A stretch of 37,756 bases of DNA, from NCBI GenBank assembly GCA_023456105.1, contig JAEYAO010000077.1, positions 1 to 37,756 on the forward strand, written 5' to 3'. The position numbers and the translations under genes were made by a program. The notes under the pieces were generated by a model, which saw nothing but the letters and a program-made list of their open reading frames with translations, did no database searches and was not told where the DNA came from. The DNA comes from Pseudomonadota bacterium. GTDB taxonomy: Bacteria > Pseudomonadota > Alphaproteobacteria > Caulobacterales > Caulobacteraceae. Positions 25,235 through 31,465 of this stretch are shown here, one piece after another; within the stretch, counting starts at the first letter, position 1; each line of letters begins with the position of its first letter.

Positions 25235-25801
25235 TCAGCGGCCCCGCGAAAACAAACGCTCCAACGCAGACGCCAGCTCCGCCCAGACCTCGCCTTCGCG
25301 GCCGTCGCGCCTGGCCTTGATCCGCACCTCCTGGAGCAACAGCTCGCGCTCTACGTAGCGGCTGAGCTTCAGGTATGCGTCGCGCTGCTCGCCCTTGGCG
25401 CCACGGGCGCGGGCCTGTAACTGATCAAGCGTCAGATCGCTCTTGAGGCGATTGGCGGCGTCGCACACGACCCGAACGTTGCAGCGAACGTAGCCGCGTC
25501 CAGGCTGGATACGGTCCAACGACGGCGAGGCGCCCGAGCGCGGCTGTCCAACAACCAGGGGGGTGCCGAAGGCGGGGCAGGTTGGCGGCAGCACGATGTC
25601 GGAACGGTCAAGCCGGAAGCGGATGCCCGCCCGCTTGGCGCGACGTTTCGCCCGCTCCAGCAAGGCCAGCGCCGGTTCGCTGCGTCGCCGGCGGCGCTGG
25701 TAGGCCGCCATATAAACCGCATTGCAGCGCAAGCACGTGGCCCGCTTCAGCTTCGATCCGTGAATGGGACAAACAGGGGTAGTTGGCTCAATCTTTGACA
25801 T
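25235..25801 (-). CDS. HNH/endonuclease VII-like nuclease of phage type
   Basis: 188 aa. ATG 25801 is preceded by AGGAGA (minus strand, about 25808-25813), a strong ribosome binding site. The N-terminus has a zinc-ribbon-like CPIHG and CLRC pair, then a very basic helix (YQRRRRRSEP, ERAKRRAKRAG). The core TCPAFGTPL, SPSLDRIQPGRGYVRCNV and ANRLKSD matches the pattern of phage HNH-like proteins (CPxxGxPL, SLDRIxPxxGYxxxNV). It would nick or cut DNA. It may be phage-derived or a domesticated accessory nuclease. It diverges from an XRE regulator. Confidence 0.7.
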   Translation of the reverse strand: MSKIEPTTPVCPIHGSKLKRATCLRCNAVYMAAYQRRRRRSEPALALLERAKRRAKRAGIRFRLDRSDIVLPPTCPAFGTPLVVGQPRSGASPSLDRIQPGRGYVRCNVRVVCDAANRLKSDLTLDQLQARARGAKGEQRDAYLKLSRYVERELLLQEVRIKARRDGREGEVWAELASALERLFSRGR

Positions 25802-25861
25802 GTTAGTCTCCTACATCAAGACGAGTCCACTAATTCAAACTGAGTCAAAAGAGTCAAATTG
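25802..25861. promoter_or_regulatory. Divergent control region with three GAGTC (CcrM-type GANTC) sites
   Basis: This 60-bp spacer between the nuclease and XRE genes is AT-rich compared with its surroundings. GAGTC occurs at 25823-25827, 25842-25846 and 25851-25855, the last two as a direct repeat GAGTCAAA. In Caulobacterales GANTC is methylated by CcrM and such clusters can make promoters cell-cycle dependent. The sites lie within 40 bp of the XRE start codon, and no ribosome binding site is seen there. Confidence 0.55.
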
Positions 25862-26188
25862 ATGATGAGGCCCCCCCGCAAGAAGCCGGCTGACCACCCG
25901 ACCGGCGCCCAGCTTCGTGCGGCGCGCGGCCTGCTGAACATGAGCGTTCTGGAGTTGTCAGAGCGCACGGGGCTGGCCGTGAACACAATCAAGCGCGCTG
26001 AATCGGTCAACGCCGGCGCCCCGATCAACGCCGCCAATGCCAAGCTGTTGGTCACGACGCTGACCGCCGCAGGCGTCGCCTTCATTGCGCCGTCCGACGG
26101 CCTGGGTGCGGGCGCTCGTCTTGTTGATGACGCTCAGCCGGCGCTGAGCCGCAAGCGCAGATCGACGTCCGAAAGCGAAGGCGACTAA
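25862..26188 (+). CDS. XRE-family helix-turn-helix regulator
   Basis: 108 aa from ATG 25862 (25865 is equally possible). The HTH core is TGAQLRAARGLLNMSVLELS, then ERTGLAVNTIKRAESV, followed by a helix and the end motif AGVAFIAPSDGLGAGARL typical of small Cro/CI-like proteins. It should bind DNA as a dimer. No Shine-Dalgarno sequence precedes the start, so a leaderless transcript is possible. It is divergent from the HNH-like nuclease and probably controls it and itself. Confidence 0.8.
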   Translation: MMRPPRKKPADHPTGAQLRAARGLLNMSVLELSERTGLAVNTIKRAESVNAGAPINAANAKLLVTTLTAAGVAFIAPSDGLGAGARLVDDAQPALSRKRRSTSESEGD

Positions 26189-26393
26189 GGGCCTTGCGCA
26201 GGCGGTCGCGCCCAGAGGCTTAGCAGTTCGCGCATGTTTATGTGCTTACCGGCCTTCTCTGAGCACCAGCTTCATAAAGGCAGCGCTTCGGCCCCACCGC
26301 AATCCGGTTCGCATTACCGTGGTGCAAAGAAGGACATGGGCTCTACGCCGAGGGCCACAGCGACCAGGACGGCGGACGTCTTAGGCGAAGCGC

Positions 26394-26759
26394 ATGCGAC
26401 GCAAACCAGAACGACCGGCGGGGCAAAGGCTGCTGGCCGCGTCCACGCAGGCGCCCTGCGTACGCAGGACGCCCACGATCATCAACAAGGCCGACGCCCA
26501 CAACAGCGACGTCACGCTGCATCTCAAGGTGCACGGGATGAACAACGGCCAAGTGCTGAGCATCGACGTCCTGCAGGCGAACCGGCTCGCTGATCGCATC
26601 GTCCAGGATGAATCCGCCAAACCCGTCAGGGTCAGGAAGCCGGCTGAGCAGCACAACACGAAGAACGGCCGGGGCGCCGCTTTGGCGGACCCAAAGGGAC
26701 GGCGCCAGAACGGCATTGAGCGGTCCTTCTCGACGCCGCACCTGGCCATCATGTTTTGA
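26394..26759 (+). CDS. Hypothetical protein
   Basis: 121 aa. I do not recognise it. Codon third positions are strongly G/C in this frame, better than in the antisense frames over the same DNA, which argues for coding. The central part (VTLHLKVHGMNNGQVLSIDV, LQANRLADRIVQDE) looks like a small folded domain; the ends are basic and polar. The start is uncertain (weak ribosome binding site), and an internal ATG at the MNNGQV position is an alternative. The 205 bp between the XRE gene and this one show nothing recognisable. Confidence 0.4.
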   Translation: MRRKPERPAGQRLLAASTQAPCVRRTPTIINKADAHNSDVTLHLKVHGMNNGQVLSIDVLQANRLADRIVQDESAKPVRVRKPAEQHNTKNGRGAALADPKGRRQNGIERSFSTPHLAIMF

Positions 26760-26812
26760 CGCGGGCGAGTCCGGACCTGTCAAAGCCTGCCCGCCGGCGA
26801 CTGGCGTCTGGC

Positions 26813-27400
26813 TCACGCCGCCTGCCCCATCAGATCTTCCAGGTCCGCATCCGGGTCCTGCAGCACAGCCAGAGCGGCGGCTTGCAGAACCACTACGCGC
26901 TTGTTCTCGTCCCCATCCAATGCCAGGGCGGCGCTGAGTTGCACGGTGGGGCAATCCTCATAGGCGAGCTGGTAATCGATCGCAGTCACGTCGCCCGTGT
27001 CCGATCGGGTGAACATGCGCTCGGCCGCCGGGGGCAAGCCTTCGTTCGCCATCTCATGGAGCGTCTCGATCGCGACGACGACCTCATCCACCGCCAGCGC
27101 GCTCAACAGGCCGTTCATCAACCAGAACCGACCTTCCGACCGGGGGTGAGCCGCCGCGATGCGGCAGGCTTCAGCCAGGCACGACAGGACAGGCTGCATC
27201 ATGGTCGAGGCGCACGTCGGCACGGCGCCTTGGACGCCCGATGCCGGGGATGCGCGCCAGGCGGCGCACCAGGCTTGACCTTCAGCCGTCAACGCCCAAC
27301 GCGTTTCGCCTTGGGCGCCGGTGAAGGACTGCACCATTCCCTCCCCGGCAAGTTGCTGAAGGGCGGTAGGGACTATGCGGTGTTCGATGGAGGCGTTCAT
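26813..27400 (-). CDS. Hypothetical protein, winged-helix-like N-terminus
   Basis: 195 aa from ATG 27400; the frame is open to 27604 but the extension is Arg/Gly-rich and unlikely. The N-terminal ~60 residues (EHRIVPTALQQLAGEGMVQS, RWALTAEGQAWCAAW) have the pattern of a small winged helix: helix, helix, then beta strands leading to ALTAEG. The rest is helical, with VDEVVVAIETLHEMANEG, and the C-terminus is acidic (LQDPDADLEDLMGQAA). It is convergent with the gene at 26394-26759. No family name can be given; a DNA-binding or phage-accessory role is a guess. Confidence 0.55.
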   Translation of the reverse strand: MNASIEHRIVPTALQQLAGEGMVQSFTGAQGETRWALTAEGQAWCAAWRASPASGVQGAVPTCASTMMQPVLSCLAEACRIAAAHPRSEGRFWLMNGLLSALAVDEVVVAIETLHEMANEGLPPAAERMFTRSDTGDVTAIDYQLAYEDCPTVQLSAALALDGDENKRVVVLQAAALAVLQDPDADLEDLMGQAA

Positions 27401-28149
27401 AATGAGGCTCGCTGTTGTGCGGCGGCTTCTTCGACGCCGCCTGTAGGGGGGATTGTGGTTCAAGAGCCGCTGGAGAGCGCGGCATTGACCAGCAACACCC
27501 CACACGCGTGGGGACCTCGCCGCTCCGCCAGGGCGCAGCCGCAAATCGTGTTGATTGTCGATGCCGCTGCCCGAAGCGGTTGGCACAAGAGACGGGAACG
27601 CCACGTCAGCTTGTTTTCAGATCCTGCCACAAGGCGCAGAGGTTGTCAAGATATCGACCACGCCGCTCCAGTCTTAACGCCGGAACGTTAGCCCGTCTGT
27701 CAACACTCTCGCGCCAACTCAGGTCTATCACTGTCCCTTTTACTTCTTTGGAAGCGGCGGCCGACTCCATCACCATGGACCTAGACGGTCTATGGTTGTG
27801 GACGGGATCTCGTCTCTACCCGTTCCTTTATGCTGTCTGCTATTTGCTCGGACTGCGTTTGTTGACAGAGGAGACATCAATCCAGCTGACGAAGTCCGAG
27901 TTGCATGCGGCGCATTCCCATTCGGCCGAGCCCTGCAACAGGGCGCCGTCGCTGCGCCGGCCCAAGTCAGCGCCACCTTGGCGCCCCCGCTGTTGTGCTG
28001 CTCAGACCTGTTCGCGGAGAGGGGTGCAAACGCCGGCCGGGAGCCCTCCGGGAGCTTGTTCCGGAAGGCCCCTTGCTGAGCATGATCGGAGCCGTTCAGC
28101 GGCGGCGAACAGCCGAAATGCCTTTGAGTTGGAGACGCTTACAGACGCA
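27401..28149. other. Gene-poor region
   Basis: About 750 bp with several overlapping open frames but none with convincing codon bias, start signal or domain. Bases about 27690-27900 are AT-richer than the flanks. The left end must hold the promoter of the minus-strand gene starting at 27400, but no clear elements were identified. Confidence 0.4.
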
Positions 28150-28270
28150 GTCACGGTTTCCACCGGGCGTGACAGCCGGGCAGTCACGAAAGGTGGTCAC
28201 TTTAGCCCTCAAGGGTGACTCGCTACGGGTTTGTTAAGGCCGCTGTCACGTTTTCCACCGGGCGTGACTC
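28150..28270 (+). repeat. Cluster of 26-bp GTCAC...GTGACTC dyads, left edge of the island
   Basis: Two full units lie at 28196-28221 and 28245-28270, each GTCAC, 14 bases, GTGACTC. A 25-bp variant ending GTGACA lies at 28150-28174 and a half-site at 28183-28188. The arms are inverted (GTCAC/GTGAC) and the right arm always ends in GACTC, a GANTC site. Spacing between units is irregular. Confidence 0.75.
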
Positions 28271-28440
28271 ACCGCCCGTCGTCTCGCCTGGCTAGGCCGG
28301 GTTGGGGGCGCGGCTGGGGCTGGGGGGTTCACCCCCAGCCGCGCCCATCGCGGAACCGCTGGCGCGATCCTTGCTGCGCCGGACCTTGCAACTCCGGGAG
28401 GGCCCAGCTTGCGTTATGAAAGATGCGGAAGCGGGATCAC
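28232..28440 (+). repeat. 209-bp dispersed direct repeat, copy 1
   Basis: It begins TGTTAAGGCCGC, contains one 26-bp dyad (28245-28270) and one GC-rich hairpin (28306-28346), and ends in GCTTGCGTTATGAAAGATGC and a further 18 bases. Copy 2 at 33491-33699 has the same length and orientation, with about four fifths identity by eye. The internal elements lie at a constant offset of 5259 bp. Confidence 0.85.
28306..28346 (+). repeat. REP-like GC-rich hairpin, copy 1
   Basis: A 14-bp stem (GGGCGCGGCTGGGG with CCCCAGCCGCGCCC) encloses an insert that can itself fold (CTGGGGG, loop, CCCCCAG). Three further copies occur in the window, all in the same orientation. No T-tract follows on either strand. 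Confidence 0.85.
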
Positions 28441-28555
28441 GTGCCGCGGTATCCGGCGGGCGTTCGCCGATGAGCTGAACAGCAATCGGCGCCTTGTTGC
28501 GCGTCTCGAACAGGCGGTCGGCCATGCCTCAACCTTGTCGTTCGAAGGGGCCTTC

Positions 28556-28723
28556 ATGACAGGCCACGGCACGGATCTTCGGATGATCATTGTCACGGCC
28601 GACGGCTCGGATGACGAAATCCACCTGCACGTGGAGATCGACTCCTTCAGCCGTAGCAAGGGCGTGCTTGATCTCGATACGAAGCCGAAGGTGCGCATCT
28701 GCCCTAGGCTCAGGACCCATTGA
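28556..28723 (+). pseudogene. Hypothetical gene truncated by an IS element
   Basis: ATG 28556 is preceded by GAAGGGG at good spacing, and codon bias is strongly GC3. The peptide MTGHGTDLRMIIVTADGSDD, then EIHLHVEIDSFSR and a basic stretch, looks like part of a real small domain. Native coding runs to about 28704, where the IS begins; the last residues RLRTH and the stop come from the IS end. A longer version starting at TTG 28409 is open and partly coding-like. No continuation is recognised beyond the IS at 29537, so the 3' part may be deleted. Function unknown. Confidence 0.5.
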
Positions 28724-28766
28724 TGTGAGGCGTTCGATCTGATTCAGGCTCCGCAGGAGACTGGAC

Positions 28767-29524
28767 ATGAGCGATCTGTATTGGCTGACGGACGAGCAGA
28801 TGGCGCGGCTGCGGCCGCATTTTCCAAGGAGCCACGGCAAGCCCCGGGTTGACGACCGGCGGGTGCTGAGCGGGATCATCTTCGTCAATCGCAATGGGCT
28901 GCGCTGGCGTGACGCGCCGGCGGCGTATGGACCGCACAAGACGCTGTACAATCGCTGGAAGCGGTGGAGCGAGGCGGGCGTCTTCCTCAGGATGATGCAG
29001 GGGCTGTCCGCCCCGGAGACCGAGCATCAAACGGTGATGATCGACGCAACCTATCTCAAGGCGCACCGCACGGCTTCGAGCCTGCGGGTAAAAAAGGGGG
29101 CGTCGGGCGACTGATCGGGCGCACCAAGGGCGGCATGAACACCAAGCTTCACGCCGTCACCGACGCCAACGGGCGTCCGATCAGCCTGTTCATGACGGCA
29201 GGCCAGGTCAGCGACTACACGGGCGCCGCGGCCATGCTGGACGGCCTGCCCAGGGCGCGGTGGCTGCTGGGCGATCGGGGCTATGACGCCGATTGGTTCA
29301 GGGACGCCTTGCAGGCCAAGGGCATCACACCCTGCATCCCTGGCCGGAAGTCCCGGAGCGAGCCCGTCCGCTACGACAAGCGCAGATACAAACGGCGCAA
29401 CCGAATAGAGATCATGTTCGGGCGGCTGAAGGACTGGCGGCGGGTCGCCACCCGCTATGACCGATGCCCGACCGTCTTTCTGTCCGCCATAGCCCTCGCA
29501 GCCACAGTGCTCTTCTGGCTATGA
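28767..29524 (+). CDS. IS5-family DDE transposase, OrfA/OrfB joined by -1 programmed frameshift
   Basis: OrfA (28767-29114) begins MSDLYWLTDEQMARLRPHFP and carries the DUF4096-like N-terminal domain (DDRRVLSGIIFVNRNGLRWR) and the first catalytic Asp in VMIDATYLKAHR. OrfB continues in the -1 frame to 29524, with GRTKGGMNTKLHAVTDANGR, LLGDRGYDADWFRDAL (second Asp) and YKRRNRIEIMFGRLKDWRRV (the Glu region). A canonical A AAA AAG slip site sits in the overlap. Ribosomes slipping there would make a fused transposase of about 252 aa, normal for the group. Both parts look intact, so the element may be active. Confidence 0.88.
29090..29096 (+). other. Programmed -1 ribosomal frameshift site A AAA AAG
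   Basis: The heptamer A AAA AAG (29090-29096) is in the correct OrfA phase (gta aaa aag), with OrfA stopping 18 bases beyond the AAG codon. The -1 frame continues directly into OrfB. GGGGG follows immediately. Confidence 0.85.
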
Positions 29525-29592
29525 GTCCTGAGCCTAGCGGGGAACGATTGAGGGCGGTCGCGGGCCTATTCGGCCGCTTATGGTTGGCGAAG

Positions 29593-29919
29593 TCACACAC
29601 AGCTCTTTCCCGTCTGCCACTCGACCAGCCGCGCCAGCTGATCCGCGACCTCTGCCCGGCTCTTGGCCAGACGGATGATGGCCGCACGCCATGGGGGCGG
29701 AATGGCGGCCTCGCCCTGCGCGGGCAGGCCGACCGGCGCGACCGGACAGCGCAGCAGCTCGGCCGGCGGCGTATCCTTCACCGTCCGCACCACCACCAAC
29801 GGCTCGGGCGGCGCCTCAGCAGAACCCCTCTTAGCAATCAGGGGCGCGCAGGCCGCCAAGGTCGTTGACAGCGCAAGCCCAGCCAGCGCCAACCGTGTTG
29901 TCGTTTTGAACAGCCGCAT
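29593..29919 (-). CDS. Phage Rz1-like outer-membrane spanin lipoprotein
   Basis: 108 aa with a lipoprotein signal, lipobox LAAC with Cys24, and a Pro-rich mature part (APPEPLVVVRTV, IPPPWRAAIIRLAKSRAEV). Its start lies inside the 3' end of the Rz-like gene in another frame, an 89-bp overlap, as in phage Rz/Rz1 pairs. It would join the inner-membrane spanin to fuse the two membranes during lysis. It is longer than lambda Rz1, as in many alphaproteobacterial phages. The IS5 element lies 58 bp beyond its stop. Confidence 0.65.
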   Translation of the reverse strand: MRLFKTTTRLALAGLALSTTLAACAPLIAKRGSAEAPPEPLVVVRTVKDTPPAELLRCPVAPVGLPAQGEAAIPPPWRAAIIRLAKSRAEVADQLARLVEWQTGKSCV

Positions 29920-30304
29920 CGGCCGCCTCCATCCTGGCCACGGCCTCGGCCGTCCGTTTCGACATGGCGGCCGCCAGGGCGGCGTCCGCTGCTTCCTTGC
30001 CCACTCGTTCGTCCAGGGCGGCGATCAGCTCGGCCGCCGTGGCCGTGTGCAGATCCCTCTCGACCTTGGCCAGGCGCCGCACCTCGATCAGGCAGGCGGC
30101 GCCCCATTGGCGCTTCTTCGCCTCATGCGGGCGAAAGGCCGCGCCCGCCGCCTCGCACGTCTGGTCGCCCCAGCGGATCAGCCCGTCGCGATCCGCCTGG
30201 GCTTGCGTCCACAACACATAGAAGACCGCCGCCACCCCGCCGACCATCAGCAGGATGGCGAACTTGCGCCCCTCCCACGCCAGACGCAGCAGGGCGGCGA
30301 TCAT
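29831..30304 (-). CDS. Phage Rz-like inner-membrane spanin
   Basis: 157 aa from ATG 30304, which overlaps the endolysin stop by ATGA. There is one N-terminal membrane helix (FAILLMVGGVAAVFYVLW) followed by a long helical, coiled-coil-like periplasmic part rich in Ala, Glu and Arg (ERDLHTATAAELIAALDERV, KRTAEAVARMEAADAAV). Topology, size and the embedded Rz1-like gene fit an i-spanin. Sequence similarity to named spanins is not claimed. Confidence 0.65.
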   Translation of the reverse strand: MIAALLRLAWEGRKFAILLMVGGVAAVFYVLWTQAQADRDGLIRWGDQTCEAAGAAFRPHEAKKRQWGAACLIEVRRLAKVERDLHTATAAELIAALDERVGKEAADAALAAAMSKRTAEAVARMEAADAAVQNDNTVGAGWACAVNDLGGLRAPDC

Positions 30305-30747
30305 GTCCTGATCCCCGACGAATAGACCGTCCGGCCGTTCACTTTGCGCGCTGTCAGCTTCTGGCCGCGCTTGCCGGGGCCGAAGCCCACGTGCACCCAC
30401 TCGCCGAACTCTTCGATCAGCTGATCGAAGCCGGTCAGGTGCTTGGCCAGGTGCGCCGCTACCTGGGCGGGCGTGCCGAACCGGGGGCAGATGAAGTCCA
30501 CCGCGTGGCCCGTCATATGCGCCGACGACTTCGACCCGTCGACGGCCGCATTCACCGCCGGGCTGCGATAGCCCGACAGGACGATGATCGGCTTGTCGTC
30601 CAGCAGGGCGCGCACCTTCTCCATGCGGTCGGCCGTCAGGATCAGGGTGTCGATCACCAGCGGCGGCGGGACGTTGCTGATCCCCCGTCGCGCAGCGGTC
30701 GCCGAGACGGTCAGCTCGGCCAGTGAGAAATGGTCGGACAGGCGCAT
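30301..30747 (-). CDS. Phage endolysin of the peptidase M15 (D,D-carboxypeptidase/VanY-like) family
   Basis: 148 aa. It begins MRLSDHFSLAELTVSATAAR and carries the M15A zinc site: SGYRSPAVNAAVDGSKSSAH, then MTGHAVDF (H-x6-D) and EWVHVGFG, with the third His. The enzyme cleaves peptidoglycan peptide cross-bridges. There is no signal peptide, so release would need the adjacent holin. Its ATG overlaps the holin stop by one base (TGATG). Confidence 0.85.
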   Translation of the reverse strand: MRLSDHFSLAELTVSATAARRGISNVPPPLVIDTLILTADRMEKVRALLDDKPIIVLSGYRSPAVNAAVDGSKSSAHMTGHAVDFICPRFGTPAQVAAHLAKHLTGFDQLIEEFGEWVHVGFGPGKRGQKLTARKVNGRTVYSSGIRT

Positions 30748-31103
30748 CAGCCGTTCCCTCCGGGTCGTTTCAGCCAGGACCGCGCCGCTTCAGGCAGGGC
30801 GGCGAACACGCCCTCGATCATCAGCAGCACGGATTTCTCGATCACAGGCGCGGCCTTGATGGCCAGGAAGCCGCCCCAGAAGGCGATCCCGCTGGCCACC
30901 GCGACATGCAGATGCATCAGCACCGCCAGCGCCCAGGCGGTGTATCCGGCCCTCATCGTGCCCAGCAGGGCGTGGAACAGCCGCTGGGGCCACGTCAGCC
31001 CCTTCTCCCACAGGGCGACAAAGCCGGATCCGACCAGGGCGTGCAGGAACAGGCTTCCCCGCGCATGGTCCCACAGTTCGAAGATGGCGGCTTTCCATTG
31101 CAT
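30747..31103 (-). CDS. Putative phage holin
   Basis: 118 aa from ATG 31103. It begins MQWKAAIFELWDHARGSLFL and has two to three hydrophobic helices (SLFLHALVGSGFVALW, AGYTAWALAVLMHLHVAVAS, GIAFWGGFLAIKAAPVI) and a short basic C-terminus. Size, topology and position as first gene of a holin-endolysin-Rz-Rz1 cassette support the call. A degenerate homologue lies at 32891-33058. No structural phage genes are in the window. Confidence 0.6.
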   Translation of the reverse strand: MQWKAAIFELWDHARGSLFLHALVGSGFVALWEKGLTWPQRLFHALLGTMRAGYTAWALAVLMHLHVAVASGIAFWGGFLAIKAAPVIEKSVLLMIEGVFAALPEAARSWLKRPGGNG

Positions 31104-31465
31104 ACGATCACAATGCCGCCGCCCGCGAGGGGGGCGGACGCCGCCGAGAGAGCGTGTCGAGGCAATGAGCATCGTCGCTACGAGACGACCGATAAAAGGG
31201 CGCGCCAGGCTGCCAACGGCCGATCGAAGTTCGCTCGACGGGCCCGCGCACAATTGCTAGCGGGCTCCGCGATGGGTTGCGCGAGAGACGAACCGGGTTC
31301 GTCAGCGCCGGGTAGACCGCAAAAAGCCAGCCAAAGGCCACCGAGCCGGAGGCCGTCGAGGCGTCGCTGAATTAGGCGTCGAGTATTTCAGGGTGCCACC
31401 GGTCTCAGCGGCTGAAAAGGATCGCCGCGCAACTCAGAGTGTTGCTAAGATCAAGGTGGTGTGTG
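31104..31465. other. Gene-free spacer between the holin and the asparagine-synthase-like gene
   Basis: Divergent intergenic space of 362 bp. A 33-codon frame starting at ATG 31272 is Arg/Pro/Ser-rich and has no visible feature of a modified-peptide precursor. No terminator or clear promoter was identified; the promoters of both flanking genes must lie here. Confidence 0.35.

Larger units (their letters stand above)
28707..29534 (+). mobile_element. IS5-family insertion sequence (IS427/IS1031-like), complete
   Basis: About 828 bp. Terminal inverted repeats are near-perfect: GGCTCAGGACCCA on the left and its inverted partner TGAGTCCTGAGCC on the right, one mismatch. Both ends are framed by CTAG (28704-28707 and 29534-29537), consistent with a 2-bp TA or 4-bp target duplication; the exact boundary is ambiguous because CTAG is palindromic. 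The element carries one transposase in two overlapping frames. A related copy enters at 37635. Confidence 0.88.

Noticed and set aside
27415..28218. 267-codon plus-strand open frame
   Set aside because: No codon bias, no start signal and no domain; the right end overlaps the dyad repeats.
31272..31370. Possible lasso-peptide precursor upstream of the asparagine-synthase-like gene
   Set aside because: The 32-residue frame is Arg/Pro/Ser-rich, lacks a recognisable leader and ring-forming pattern, and no protease or transporter gene accompanies it.
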